A stretch of DNA of 64,000 nt from Denticeps clupeoides (Eukaryota > Chordata > Actinopteri > Clupeiformes > Denticipitidae). A program made the position numbers and the translations under genes. Under the pieces are notes generated by a model. That model was not told where the DNA came from. It ran no database searches and saw only the letters and a program-made list of their open reading frames with translations. This document shows positions 24,601 to 37,613 of this stretch, piece after piece (position 1 is the first letter of the stretch; each line of letters starts with the position of its first letter). Where the stretch lies: positions 10,952,373-11,016,372 of the forward strand of contig NC_041726.1 of NCBI RefSeq assembly GCF_900700375.1, in the 5' to 3' direction.

Positions 24601-27600
24601 TATCTGGAGTGTAAAATGTCTACTAACCGTCTGCATGGTCTGGAAGAGGCAGTACCAAATCAAATACCAGATCACTTTCCCCGTCTCGATGTTTGGCACG
24701 TACCAGATGAGAAAGTAAGAGATGACTGCAAGTGGTGTGGAGACTATAATCCTGTACAAAAAAAATTTAAGAGCAATAAATAAATGCATTCACTTTATTA
24801 GACACAGGTATCTAGCATATTTTGCAATAAAAATGCAAAATATGCTAATTAACAATGCATTTCTTTGTTACAACAATTTTCTCAATTGTTTATAAACATA
24901 TAAAAACAAAAAATTATAAAGGAAAAATACATCTAGGAAAAAGATAATATCAATGATGTCCAACTTCATAAGGTTAGGCAGGTAATGTCAAAAGAGTAAA
25001 GAATTTGAAAATTACAACATTCTTCGCAACTCCTTTTCACCCCCGGCAGACTGTATTACATCACTACAGCCAGCACAGACACAGACCAGGACGTCACGGG
25101 GTGGTGACGGAACGGTGACGACAGGCCAGTGGCACATTCTGAATCACTTCCTGTCTTTGTTGCGCATTCCTACCGTCACTCTACAGGAAACCATTATGCC
25201 AGAAGAACGGAAGAGCAATGTTCCTGTATTGGTTCACTGCAATTATTTCTCCACCAGGATGATCATATGGGAAAAATATTCTCTTCATCAATCATGCCTG
25301 CCCCCTGATAGTGCTGAGCAACTTCCAACTGAGGCAATCCAAAACAAGACATCACCCATGGCAACACTCAGCAGGGTAAGTTTAACTACGTCCATATGCC
25401 TATTAAGCCTTCAACTTTTGAAGGACAGTCTAAAATAAGAAGACTAAGGTTAGGTTTAAAGATTATTGTTCAGTCAGTAAGCAATTACAGGATCATGAAG
25501 CACACACAGGCACTGAGGCCTGTCTGCGGTGCATAAATGGAAGCATATGATGAGGCAATGGGCTGAACAGGAATTCCAATGTATCCTGACGCCCAAGAGC
25601 TGTTAAGAACAGGACGCTCCTGTCACATTAGTTATGATGAGACTGAGGAGGTCATGTATCATAAGGCAAACATAGAAGTCATGATATTTAAATCATACAG
25701 TTTCAATGCAATGTTGACCAATTTGTTTTGCTATTCTATAAGACCACCTCTACTAAGAATTAAGACCCTAACCTTCAGTTAACATTAATTCAGTACTTAT
25801 TTTATGCTTATGTAAATCAAACATTATATATACACTAATAAAATTACATTTGCATGCTTTTGTAATGTTAATAAAAAAAGAAACATTTTATATAAATTAA
25901 ATATATTATATATTATAAAAATATTTGATAGATTCTTTGTAGTCAATAAACAGCCAAAGATTAAATGTTTTATAGTAGACCTCATGTAGTGGCAATAAAA
26001 TGTAAAAATGCACCATGTGCAACTTGAACTCGCATAACCCCAAAAAGGATGCCTCAGGCACATGAGAAACCACGCCGCTCCCTCTCATTGGACGAGTGGC
26101 GGTGGTGTGTTGAGGGCCGGCCCGCCTGTCGTCAGTGCCCCACCCCCCTCCCATTGAAATTACACGTATAAGGGAGGAAAAAAAAAAAAAAAAAAGTACT
26201 ATTTCCCCTCCCCTGCTGGAGGGAAGCAGGTTATGGTTATCAGCTCTTCATGTGATGACTTTTTTTTTTTTTTTTTTTAAATAAAAAGACCCGACCCGGC
26301 GTGTCTGTCTGCGTCTGCCGCTGCGGAATGTGTGCTGTGCCCTCCACAGATAACAGCTTATTTACTTCCCCTGAAAGGCTCAGGTCTTCACAGAACCAAA
26401 TGCAATAGCACGTTGTGTATTATTTGTTACCCTGAACACTTGCACCACAAATTGGGGAAATAATATTAATAATAATATTATTATTAATAAAATCTGGATG
26501 TCGCTTAAGAGAGCAGCAGACCTCCTCTAGACATGTGTTTGCTGGCAATTAAAAACCAGGAAACACCGCCGGGAATCTACCCACCCCCACCCCTCCACTA
26601 CAATGGTCACACCCAGCCTTCCTTAATTCACATTCCAGCCCCTCTCCCCGCCAGAATGGAAAAGCCTCTTCCTCCTCCACAGCTTTCCAGGCCGGCAGGG
26701 TTATAATTCACCCGCATTCATAGCCATGAGTCAAGCTAAATTTACATACGCCAACTTCGGTCAGCACATGGATGAGAATTCCTCACCCCTCCTCCAGCCA
26801 GCTTCCTTGGATTTCCTATGAAGGCTGACGTGCAGTAACCAATGGCACCGAAGCGTTACATGCACGGTATTAACGCATCTCTGGATACGGGAGGCAGAGT
26901 CGAAGCACCAGCGTCAGTCATCGTGTTCGCTGAGCTGCACAACGCCTTTTCTCAGGGCCCTTGACAAGAGACCGAATTCTTTTCTTTGTGTGTGTGTGTA
27001 TGGGGGGGGTTCGGAGGCATTGCCTGGAGGGGGGGAGGTGTCACTGCCCTCTGATCCACGCGTCGCTGGGAGCGGGCTGCCTCGTTACTGTCCTCACACA
27101 ACCCCTGATATATCTAAATGCCTGGGCGGCGACCAACAACCATAAACAGTAAGTGCGGCAGTATTTTCAGCCAGCTCACCGTGCAATTCACGTACACAAG
27201 CAATAAAAAAAAAAAATGTCTGAAAGTTGACAGATTACTATACTTACTATACTGTAAAAAAAAAATCATTTGGAAGACATTTAAATCCCAATCATGACCT
27301 GTAAATAAATGGTTGACCTCAGTATTAGTGCACCGCCCACTGAACTCTAATCCAGCTTCTAAAGTCAACCACCAAGTCTATGGGCGAAAGGGAACTATTG
27401 CAGCAATAAATTATGAGCAAACGTGGACAACTCACCAGGGGATCATCCTGCCAAATCTGGTCCATGGGGACCGGCTGACCAGGAAGCCCACAGTGGGGTC
27501 CGTGACCGCATCCCAGGCCCGCCCCACAAATAGGATGACCGATGCATAGAACGGGTCCAGCTGTAGAGAAAAGTTGAAAAAGAGAATGTGGGGTGGGGAC

Positions 27601-29117
27601 CTGTTTACAATCTTCTGTGAAAGATTTTACAACTACGTCTAACCCGTGTAACCGGCATAACAGTGGCCACATGCATGGGTACAAATGTGACAAACTGGTC
27701 TGTATGACATTCTCATAGTGGGCAAGTCCTGTTTGCGCCCCACTCTGGATTTGCCTTATGAATGAGGAAACGGGCCAAATGGCAACTACAGCCTGTATTG
27801 CTACTGATAGGACCTCTACATATGTACAGTTCTGCATGAACTACACTAACCTTTAAAGACGATGGAATTTCTGTTTTATTATTATATATTTCATATAGCA
27901 CAGAGTGCATCTTTGTATAAATCTAGCTTGTACTGCTCATTGTTGCATTTTATTGCAAACATAAACTCGGGTGGGGATAAAAAAAAAAACATGTGCCAGA
28001 GATCATATGAGGTTTTATGAACTTTGACTGCAGGGAATTATTGCCGTTATAAGTGCATATTCCTTTGAAAAAGATGTAAAAACATTGGTTTGAATTAGTC
28101 AGGCTGCAAGTGGCTTAATTAAGTTCATTTGTCATGAGCCAGTGAGCAGTGGAGCATCTGAACAGTAGGAAGTCCTGACTTCACGTCCCTGGCAACACAC
28201 TAAACGTCAAAGTCTATTAAAGCTTTCCTGCATGCCTCGGCCCGGCCAGCACTGTAATCGTTTCTATAAGCTGTCTAATGCCGCAGTCGCTCACTATGAA
28301 TTATGGCTCACAAAAGAGCCCTCTCCATTAATTTAGGAAATACAATGCCCCCATTGTTGGGGAGTGTAGCCACCGTCTCCTGGTCCTGTGACTGGGTACA
28401 GAAAGGACAGTGTGGGGACGGAGGGGCTTATTGGCACCAAGTCAGCAGCAGTCATTATACTGTGTCGTTCGGTGTGGCTTGAACGTGGCTTTGATTAGGG
28501 CGGGTGTTTTGGAGCAGGACCGCCGAGGAAGGACGTTTTGTGCGTTACCTGTGCAACGTCCAGCAGATAGATCTGCAGAAAGAAGCCCAGCGCGCATCCT
28601 GTGATCTGATAGGGCGCTCCTCCGACGGCGTAGCACAGCTTGTTGCACACGGACAATCTGTTCCTTTTTTCCGGATGCTGAAAGAGAACGACAAGTTATT
28701 AACACCCAAACGTTTGCTAAACGTTCTTGCATAGGAACTGCGGTGAGACCAATTCTGGCTCAATGCGAGAGCCACAATAACCTACTTTTGAGCAGTCTGG
28801 TATGCTAAGACCTCTTATGCTCTAGGGTGTTCTGGGCTGGTCCTGCTGATCAATGCCATTCCTACAGCAGTGGCCGGAGGTCTAGCGGCGATCATGAGAC
28901 CACACCCAACGTGACCATGGTGTACTTATCCGCTTATGTATGGGGTGACTGAAAGGTGACCCTGGACAAGTTTGGCGAGTTCATATCTTAAGAGTAACAA
29001 CAGTGGTCCATTTTTTTTTAACACCCCGCCCACCACCCCAACCGGGACAGGTGGCCCTCAGGTCTCCTCTGATGTTTAGACACTTTACACTTGAATACTG
29101 GAGTTGTGTTTTAGGAA

Positions 29118-29169
<52 letters not shown>

Positions 29170-30176
29170 GCACACCCCCGCGGAAGGTCGTTCAGATCAT
29201 TACATGTTCGCCATTCAGATTCTGGGACAGTCACAAAATGCCACATATTCCCTGCTTTATAACAGTTAATTATTAAAATGATGCAGGCAAATATTTGATC
29301 TTTTCTCTTTCAAGTTAGGATGTCCTCGAAAGGACTGTGACGGAATTGTGGGATCTGTGCCCCGTCCGCTCGGAATACCACACCTCGCTGGCACTCCGGG
29401 CTCAAGAACACCGAAATAATTCTTTTTAATCCCTGTAAAAAGCCACATGGCCGCCCTGAAGGACACGCCGGTCACAAATGAGCGTGGTTGAGGGGGGGGT
29501 GACAGAATCAAAGTCATTTTGTAGGTGCCCACTGCAGAAGCCACAAGTGGCGTTCATCTACAATCCTACATCATACAAGGCTGGAGTAGTAATGGGAATA
29601 AAACGCTCTCTGCAACTACTTGGTAACTGTAATGGAGGCCAGCTTACATTCTGTACTTATTAAACCACTGATATGATATTAATTAATATGAAGCTTATTA
29701 CAGGTTTTGCTGTGACCGCCTGAAAAGCGGTGCAGCGGTGATGGTGGGAGGGGGAAATACGGAGAAGTGGCGACGGAGGAACGACACGTCGCATAGCGGC
29801 GACACCGGCGCCATTCAATTTCGTATTCACTCAGCGACGAACAGACAATTAAGTCACTAAACGTGGAGATATATATGTCATTTATTATCGATGAAATTAT
29901 TTTTTTTTTTAGAAAAATTAAAACCCCGGTCGTTATAACCGTGGGGCGGCTGATTTCGAACAAAAAAAATTGGGCGAACACGCCCACAGACCCCGAAAAC
30001 GCTCATATTTTTTAACAAATTGCCCTGTTACATTTTGTCAGGGTAAAAACGACCAATTATCGTAAAATTACAACCGTGCGTACCTTTCGCGCCAGCTTGA
30101 TGGCGTCCGGGTCGACTAATTTATTCTGCAACAAGCCGGCGTTGGAATACTGCTCGGCGCCTTCTCCTCTCGCCAT
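21667..30176 (-). CDS. mfsd2a: sodium-dependent lysophosphatidylcholine symporter 1
   Basis: The 14 exons are 30084-30176, 28549-28677, 27436-27560, 24628-24751, 24463-24541, 24206-24378, 23985-24075, 23444-23562, 23155-23238, 22582-22665, 22333-22445, 22094-22237, 21803-21979 and 21667-21715. They total 1584 nt, or 527 residues (mammalian forms about 530-543). The protein is an MFS transporter importing lysophosphatidylcholine carrying DHA, notably at the blood-brain barrier. The family's sodium-site Asp pair is kept in [10 protein letters not shown], and the lysine in [13 protein letters not shown] is present. Between membrane segments 5 and 6 lies a lumenal loop with sequons NSS, NVS and NQS. 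The start [16 protein letters not shown] parallels the human N-terminus. Introns 1-3 are long (1.4, 1.0 and 2.7 kb) and carry non-repetitive blocks that may be regulatory. Teleosts have two MFSD2A copies (a and b); I cannot tell which this is. Confidence 0.95.
27990..28400. promoter_or_regulatory. candidate conserved noncoding block, mfsd2a intron 2
   Basis: This stretch is low in repeats and has homeodomain-type cores (TTAATTAAG, CCATTAATTTAGG). It also has long balanced-composition runs around CTCACTATGAATTATGGCTC. The texture is like vertebrate conserved noncoding elements. This rests on appearance only. Confidence 0.25.
29111..29166. repeat. (CA)n microsatellite
   Basis: About 28 CA units, in mfsd2a intron 1. 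Confidence 0.95.
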
Positions 30177-30480
30177 GCCTCCCGTCTGGTGAAACGCTAT
30201 CCAAGCCGACCGACGCCGGGTCTCCGGGGCCCAAAAACGCCGCGCGTCTTTTTCTTTCGTCAAAAAAGGAAAGTGATTTTGAATAAAGAGCGTCCGTCGC
30301 TACGCGCTTCGCCTTCAAACTGAGAGCCTCCCACACCGGCTCGTAGTAATTACGGCGCGCGTGGCGTCGGCGTCACGTGGCCACGCCCCCCTCGTACGAT
30401 GCGTCATGGGCGGGGCTTAGATGGGGGCCGCAACCTGGTTTGCGGCGATGAGTCAATTCCATCATTTCCACAATAAACAC
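30177..30480 (-). promoter_or_regulatory. mfsd2a CpG-rich promoter
   Basis: CpG density is high around 30160-30400. An E-box next to a GC/KLF-type site (GTCACGTGGCCACGCCCC, 30372-30389) lies about 200 bp upstream of the start codon. Confidence 0.5.
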
Positions 30481-30641
30481 AAGAGAGCCCGTTTCACAAG
30501 AGACTTTTTTTCAGAAAAATATTTACGATGAATGTTCCTTTTATTTCGTTATACCCATTGCCGAAAAGCCCATTTCCTTTTTATGGTAATTGTCAAATGT
30601 TAAGAAGCAGACCCAAGACTTTCTTAATTTAGTATTGTTGT

Positions 30642-30840
30642 TATTTACATTTACATTTACAGCATTTACCAGACGCCCTTATCCAGAGCGACTTACAATC
30701 AGTAGTTACAGGGACAGTCCCCCCCTAGAGCAACTTAGGGTTAAGTGTCTTGCTCAGGGACACAATGGTAGTAAGCGGGATTTGAACCTGGGTCTTCTGG
30801 TTCATAGGCGAGTGTGTTACCCACTAGGCTACTACCACCC
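30642..30840 (-). repeat. SINE family B, near full length
   Basis: Read on the minus strand it runs from a tRNA-like head (B-box seen on plus as GGGATTTGAACC, 30778-30789) to the tail block GCGACTTACAATC / GCATTTACCAGACGCCC. It ends in an (ATTTAC)n simple tail at 30646-30662. Other copies are near 11615, 32390, 40735, 42825, 47068 and 52205. Confidence 0.8.
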
Positions 30841-30939
30841 ATTTATTAAGTTATTTTGCCTTTTATTGTTAAATATTTGGGGGGTAGTGTTGTTATTTGA
30901 TTTTTAATTCGTTTGTATTAAAATTGCAATTAAAAACTC

Positions 30940-31072
30940 CCCAGGGAGCAGTGTATGGGGACGGTGCTTTGCTCAGTGGCACGTCAGTGGCACCTTGGTA
31001 GATCGGGATTCGAACCGGCAACCTTCTGATTACAGGGGCTGCTTCCTTAACTGCTAGGCCACCACTGGCCTG
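30940..31072 (-). repeat. SINE family A, head half
   Basis: It contains GGGGACGGTGCTTTGCTCAG, the B-box complement GGGATTCGAACCGG (31006-31019) and an A-box-like region in CTTCCTTAACTGCTAGGCC. Confidence 0.8.
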
Positions 31073-31084
31073 GCTGACTGAAGT

Positions 31085-31275
31085 CTGATTGACTGATATA
31101 TTCTCCATTCATTCTTTCTTTTTCCTTCGGCTGCTCCCGATAGCCGGTCTGGCTGTCCGCACACTGGAGATGGTAAAAGATTAAGGCCGGATGCCCTTCC
31201 TGACGCCTCCCATTTGCCAAGGCATTCACGGTCACGTGCATCTCCAGGGGCTCGGTTATATTCTCCATTCATTGA
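31085..31275. repeat. unclassified teleost interspersed repeat
   Basis: A block with CGGCTGCTCCCGATAGC and GGCCGGATGCCCTTCCTGAC, phrases common in fish interspersed repeats. It is bounded by two copies of ATATTCTCCATTCATT (31099-31114 and 31258-31273). These could be a short direct duplication at the insertion. Confidence 0.5.
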
Positions 31276-32384
31276 AAAATGAATAAATCTAATGCATCTA
31301 ATGCATGTACTTTGCTCATGATGATGGCCAGTAGTAATCATGCACAGTATGGCTTGTTTTGACGGTTTTACCTGGACTGTATTGTACCAGCATGGTGAGA
31401 TCATGCCTGGCAAGTTCAAAATGTTCTTAATTAAAGTTTAACACACATTTTTTTAATCTGTGAAATAGTGATTTGTGATGAACAACTCACAATGTCCCGA
31501 CTTGATTGAATTATATTTATGAGAGGTAAGCAAATCAGAACAGAAACCAACTCAGAAACCAAGTCATGAAGCAGGATCTAAATCATAGAACATATCTGAA
31601 CGAAGAGCCGTGACTCAACAATGCTGGGATTACTGTGGATAATCATGTTTTGTTATGGATGCTGGTTTTTCTGGTTTACCTGCATTCAGCCAGCATGGTT
31701 AGACTCTGATATGCAAGTTCAAAATATTTTAATGCATATTTAGTATGGTACACGTTTGTAGGCTACAGCCGCACATATGTGGCCTTTTCTTTTTCTTTTT
31801 TTTTCGTGTGACACTTGCCGGTCACCATTAAAAGAAATCAGTACTGGTTTGTTGTCGCTGGTTGGCCGCAGTATGTACAGAAAGTCGAGGCGTGTGGATG
31901 CCACGCCACATTTAGCTGTTACCATAACATTTAGGCGCCTCTAAATAGGTGAATGTGTGTAAGCCGGGGTCCTGCGGTCCTCCACGTGGAGGCAGGAGTA
32001 TTTACTCACACACACAGATAACTTGTGAAAGAGGCCCACCGGCACCAACGCGGCACTCGGCGACCTCCATTTACACAGTCAAGTTCAAACAAGCCATGCC
32101 AATCAATGTGTGTCCACACAAGATAGCGGGCCGCTGTAAATATAAACGTATGGGTTATTTACTCTGTTTTTATTTTTTTTTATTTTTTTCATTTCTGAGA
32201 AATGTTTATGATCTTCTTCTGTCTGCCGGAAGGCCACAGAGCACATAACGATTTTCCTCAGGATGTGCAATCTCCAAAATGGGATGTCCGGTGAGGACTT
32301 GACAGTGCCCCGGAGACAAAGTTGGATCTTCTTGGGACGCAATGTTTAGTTTAGTGTCCCAAGTGAGAAACGATGAAAGAGTTC

Positions 32385-32505
32385 ATTTTTGCATTTACAT
32401 AAATGGCATTTAGCAGACGCCCTCATACAGAGCGCTTTACAGTCAGTAGTTACAGGGAATGTCCCCCCTTGGAGACACTCAGGGTTACTCTGATCAGCTC
32501 TGATC
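32385..32505 (-). repeat. SINE family B, truncated
   Basis: It has the tail part GGCATTTAGCAGACGCCC and the block GGAGACACTCAGGGTTACT, and ends before the tRNA head. Confidence 0.65.
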
Positions 32506-35500
32506 AGCTGACAGTTGACTCGAACACCAAAGTCCCTACTGGGGCCAGGGTGGAAGGAAGGTCTTTCTAGCTCTTTCGTTTCTATAAACCAACAGCAAGA
32601 CACTGAGCAAAAAATCCAGAGCCATTTTTTTATGGTTAAAGATATGCTGATTTAATCTGGAATCTGGTTGAATTTCTAGTGTTACCATGCTCACAAGAAC
32701 CTGCTTAGCGAATGCAGCATTACAGCCATAACTTCTTTAAGTTTAAGAACCAGAGTCACTAAAACCAGGAGGACTGGCATGTCTGTAATCTTAGGCAGGA
32801 CACCCCTTATTTTTAGAACCAGCACTTTTTTATCAGACCATTTCATTTCAAATAATTCTATATAACCCCCCCTCTTCAAGCAAATACTGAAACATACCTG
32901 CATGTAAGGACAAATAAGCATTTTGTTAGTATGCTAATTGGCTCTATATGTCAAAAGTCCATCCAGGATTTTGCAGGCGAATATGGGGATTTTTTTATCC
33001 AAAATTACTTTCAAAAAAGGCATAAAAGTGCACACATACAAGATAACATGGTGTTTAACTCCATGAAAAGATAGAAAAAAAACGTGAAAAGTCACACGGA
33101 ATTCGTTCATTGAATTTGCATCAGTTGTCCTTCCCCTAGAGGGACCGGTTGAGTTTCGCAACAATGCTCGCCCACTTCACATTACACCGCAAAAGCTGAT
33201 GGGATGCTGCTTGGATCAGTGCAGCTTTGTGAACCCGTTCCAAGAACTCAATTAAGCTGCAGACCTCTGGATCTGTAACGAAACCCACCTTCACAGTCTC
33301 CCCAACACAAGCATCACGCGGCGGCCCCGGCTTGTCCAAACAGTTTTCCCAGGATGCTCCATTCCCTTCTCAAGCTCCAGTTTCTTTCCACCTGCTCTTT
33401 TTTTCAGGCAAAGCTAACAATACCACACCGAGGCCCTTTGTTTTATCTGTTCTGAGGGTGGAGAATGGAGAGAAAGCCGATCTGTGGAGTCATTAGGGTA
33501 GAACAGTACGCTTATTGAAATGAAAAAATGTCTCATAGTGTACGCATTACCCTGCTTACACATAAAAGTGTGTATGACTGAATAGGTTCCAGTATCCGTT
33601 TACCCATGTTTTAAACTGAATTTGTTTTGTGCAGCAATGCTTAGTAACATGAATCTGAAGGTGAGGAGATACTGTACATCTACATATAAAAGCCAAATTG
33701 TTTAATGCATTAATTCATTCAATAATTAATAATAGTAATAATTAAAATTCTTATGTGTGTCAAAAACCCCAAAGTTGTTCAGAAAAAGTAGAAAAAACCT
33801 GAAACGTTACATTAATGGACTACATACTAGACAAAAAAAATTGATTTGATCTGACAAAAGTGAAACACACCCACAGCTGAAAAAAGGTGAATGTCCTACA
33901 GTAGCCCAGCTGATAGAGAGTCCTGATCGAACCTCCAGAAAAATTTTCCATCCAGCAGGTCACCCCTACAAAGAGGCCTAAAACCAACAGAGACCACATA
34001 TTGAAGCAAATGTAAGTAAAGAGGGGAAGAAGACAAGACTCTAAGTGCATCTAAAGTAGTGACAATGCATTCATTGCTGCAGCGTTTCTGTGGGGGAAGC
34101 CATCATGAATTCTTCCAATTGCCCTTGATCACAAGATTTACTTGGCCAACACTGAGTGGCATTCAGGAGCGCCAGGGTCCGCGAGGAGCAGCGGCCAGTT
34201 TCTATACATGGACGCGCGCAGTGGAAAGTCCGGAACACACAGGCCCGTTTGTACGTACACCGTGTTAATGTCCTGCACACGATGCACGCGCCTCCTCCGA
34301 GGTACGTTTTCTGCATTCGCACCTTGGCCTGTGCCAGACATCTTGGCTGGGGTTTGCACGTGTGAGCCGGAGCACGAGACAGCGAGACAGAAAAGCATGA
34401 GCTCATGTGGCCCAGACCTCATTACAGAGTCCAATCCCAGAAGTGCGGCAGCAGACGCCCAGGCAGTGAGACACACAAACAGCGTGGGAAGAAATGAAGG
34501 TGTCATTGTCTACAGGCACACCCACACATTAACACTCGGAATAAAAACAACTAATCACGTGTCAGTTATACAGCCATTTATTATCTCCCATCCCGAGCAT
34601 CCATGACCATGACAGTGAGATGCAATGGCTGCACAATCCCCGGACCTGAGACCCAGGGGACCGAACCCGCGATGAAATCGCAATTAAAGAAGTCTGGATG
34701 AGTACAACAACAGTCAGGAACTGTGTGATTGGCCAACAGGAACCAAGATTTCTAACAGCAAACATAAATTGAAAACCGTTCAAACCAAAAAATGGGTTTG
34801 CGTTAAAATTCTATAAATACTTCACAGTGCAATAATCCCTTTTTTTGGACCGAAATAACCTCGTATGTCGCTCACTCTCAAGAATTCATTCACATATTCC
34901 ACATATATTTGCCGCATAACACAACAAACACATATGATAAGCGCACAGCCGCTATTTGATAAACTCGGCAGACCGGCGTAAAGTCCAGCGGCGGTGTCTA
35001 TGTGGCAAGGGAGCACAAGTGCAGACACTGTCGGCTGGGTTGGTACAGCCTGCCCTATCGAGGTTCGTGAGCCAGCTCGCTTTGTTTACACTGGTGGTCC
35101 AATGGACCTCAGCAGAGGCGTGGCGTGGTTTTGCCGAGGACTGTATGCAATTCTGAGCTGTGTCCTGGTGTATGCTCGCGTATGAATGTAAACGTCTCTC
35201 CAAGTGAAACCTTTCAAGCAGTCACCCTGAAGGTGGTTCCTTAAAAAAAAATGCTAAAAGTGAATCTGTATTCTTTTTTTGCTTATTATGATCGACGACA
35301 TAATTCTATCATGTGCCCTTTAATGCTGGTTCTTTGATCATTTCCAACTATGGTGCCAAGGAAGATGGCCTTTACACGTTATTCAGGGCAAAGGTACCTT
35401 GTTTCATCATGCAAATGTTTTATTTATTTTTTTCGTGAGTCAACGTGGCACAAATGGATTCAGTTTGAACATGAACTTGGCTCGGTTGCAGGAGTCGAGT

Positions 35501-36534
35501 TCTTGAGTGGTTACAGGTTAAAATTCTATACAAAAATGATACACATACATACATAAATCCTGATCTGTGAATTAATCTGGAATAAACAGAAACAGCACTA
35601 AATTCTCTACGCACTCCCAGATCCTGTTTCATGCTTAATGATCTTCTGCTATTATAATGCAAGGCTGCTACGTGTTGCAATTCAGATCGTTCCCCATTCT
35701 AGGCAGAGCCCACTGTCTTGTGTTTGTGGCTGAAAAATAAAATAAAAAAAAAGGTTGGCATCGGTGAACCTGCCCCCGGCCCACTGAGCCGGAATTCTGG
35801 ACGCAGCGTTAACTGTCGCAAAAAGGTAGGTGCTTGGCTAAGGCACGGCCCGTAAGCTTCCTCTAAATGCCAATCTATTTTAAACGGTCCGAGCAAGCAG
35901 ATGCCAGGCATGGCCAGGCGTGCTGTTCCCGTCATACAGTTTCCATTCTGCACCCCCATAACCGCGGACAGTCGCTCATGTGGCGCTGTTGTTATTTTAA
36001 TATTGTCCTCATGGTCCTCATGGTCCTCGCGTCGGCGGTACACAAACTCAGTTCCAAAAAGGGGCGAGGGGGGCGTTTTCAAGTGATGAAAGTGGGCTAG
36101 AATGTACTTGGCAAAGACGGAAGGAAATTACGCAAGGCCCCGCGTCTGTATTCTGGACGGAGATTGGAGGACAAAAAGGGGCAGCAGCGATGAAACAAAA
36201 AATAGTTTCCCCATTACCATTTAAAAACATGTCTTACTGGATGAACAGGCAAACGTTTAGTCATTAATTCAGAGTAGTGCACATATAAGGCAGTTAAAGC
36301 ACTATTACACTAAATTTCTTTAGGAACACAGAGTATTCTTTTTTTTTTTATGAACATGTTTGCTAGAAATGTGAGCACCTGGGGCCATATGGTGACCTTG
36401 TGACCACATCATCAAGAGACCTCTGCACTGTATGCTGAATGAAGTCATGCCAGCACCATGTGGCAGCATAACGAAGTGATGAAGGCGGGACTCTGACATT
36501 CATAACGTTGCAGTAGGTTTATGAGCACCCCCCC

Positions 36535-36565
<31 letters not shown>

Positions 36566-36572
36566 ACACACT

Positions 36573-36609
<37 letters not shown>

Positions 36610-37540
36610 ACACACATCCAACACAGCTAGCAAGAGGTTATTTGGCAGTGCTGAAGCTAAAGAGTCTGGAGACACAGAGACTGAGATGTTTGACCTAATT
36701 CCCCATGTGTAAAACCTTGAGGGCAGCACCACAACTCTTCACTTCTCGGACATGCGAGGATCTTGCCTGCGTGCTGAAGAACTCTGTGACCCTCACAGCC
36801 GTCACTCGGGGGCACTTCTATTTCTGATGTGTGAACATGTTGCTTAAATTACTGGACATGTTTTTTTGTCATGTGTGAGAAAGACCATGAAATGAACTTA
36901 AAGATATGAAGAATGCCAAATATCCATGGATAAAATGCATAAAGAATGCATGAAGACATCCATGAAACATCTCATTAAAACCTTAATCCACGTCCAGGAA
37001 GTCAGCTAAATTAATATTTAAACACTCAGCTTCCACATAGCACTAAGCAATAATTAATGAGCATTTTTATTGCTTCCACATTACTCGTTCAGAAACAAGT
37101 GCTTGATAAGATTATTTTTTTCAAGTCAATCAAGCCAAACCTACACAGCCACTTGCCCTTGTAAGTTAAAAAACGGCTGTGATCTGTTGCCACCAGGACA
37201 GGAGGCAACGCAGAAGCAATCTCAGCGGCATCCTGAACTATGATGGGCACAAACACAGAACGACACCCAGGCACGGGTACATGGGGTATCTTTGCTTTTA
37301 GGAGAAGGGGAAACCACATGCCCTGAGGAGACTCCTTCCAGATGCATGAGGAGCCAACAAAGAGCGTAACAGAAAAGCCTGTCACTCCGGGTAAAAATCG
37401 CTGAAGTTGCTACTAAAGACTCCAGCTTAAGAGGCAAAAGGGTTGGGCCACTAAATCCACACAGGGTTGGTCCATGTGCAGCAACATTCCAGCTTAAGTT
37501 TTCTTTTAACAAAAGGAAGAGCCTTAGGAAGAGTTATTGT
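32506..37540. other. gene-poor interval
   Basis: No recognisable coding gene. A 67-codon minus-strand frame at 33136-33339 looks compositionally protein-like (DPEVCSLIEFLERVHKAAL), but I cannot match it and see no flanking exons. A GC-richer island at 34130-34480 has open frames on both strands and no known motifs. The rest is A/T-rich with simple repeats. Confidence 0.4.
36527..36618. repeat. poly-C joined to (CA)n
   Basis: A poly-C run of about 24 bases passes directly into (AC)n, interrupted once by CTCCC. A second tract of the same design is at 43119-43170. Confidence 0.9.
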
Positions 37541-37551
37541 GTTGTGTTACA

Positions 37552-37552
<1 letters not shown>

Positions 37553-37605
<53 letters not shown>
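37553..37605. repeat. (TA)n(CA)n microsatellite
   Basis: A short TA run followed by about 21 CA units, abutting a Tc1-like element. Confidence 0.95.
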
Positions 37606-37608
<3 letters not shown>

Positions 37609-37613
37609 GATTT

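Noticed and set aside
29111-29166. Regular short repeats considered as a CRISPR-like array
   Set aside because: They are simple dinucleotide runs without spacers, in a vertebrate genome.
34138-34606. Overlapping long frames on both strands
   Set aside because: Open frames on both strands in a GC-richer patch, with no conserved motif, no splice pattern and no matching neighbour; treated as chance.
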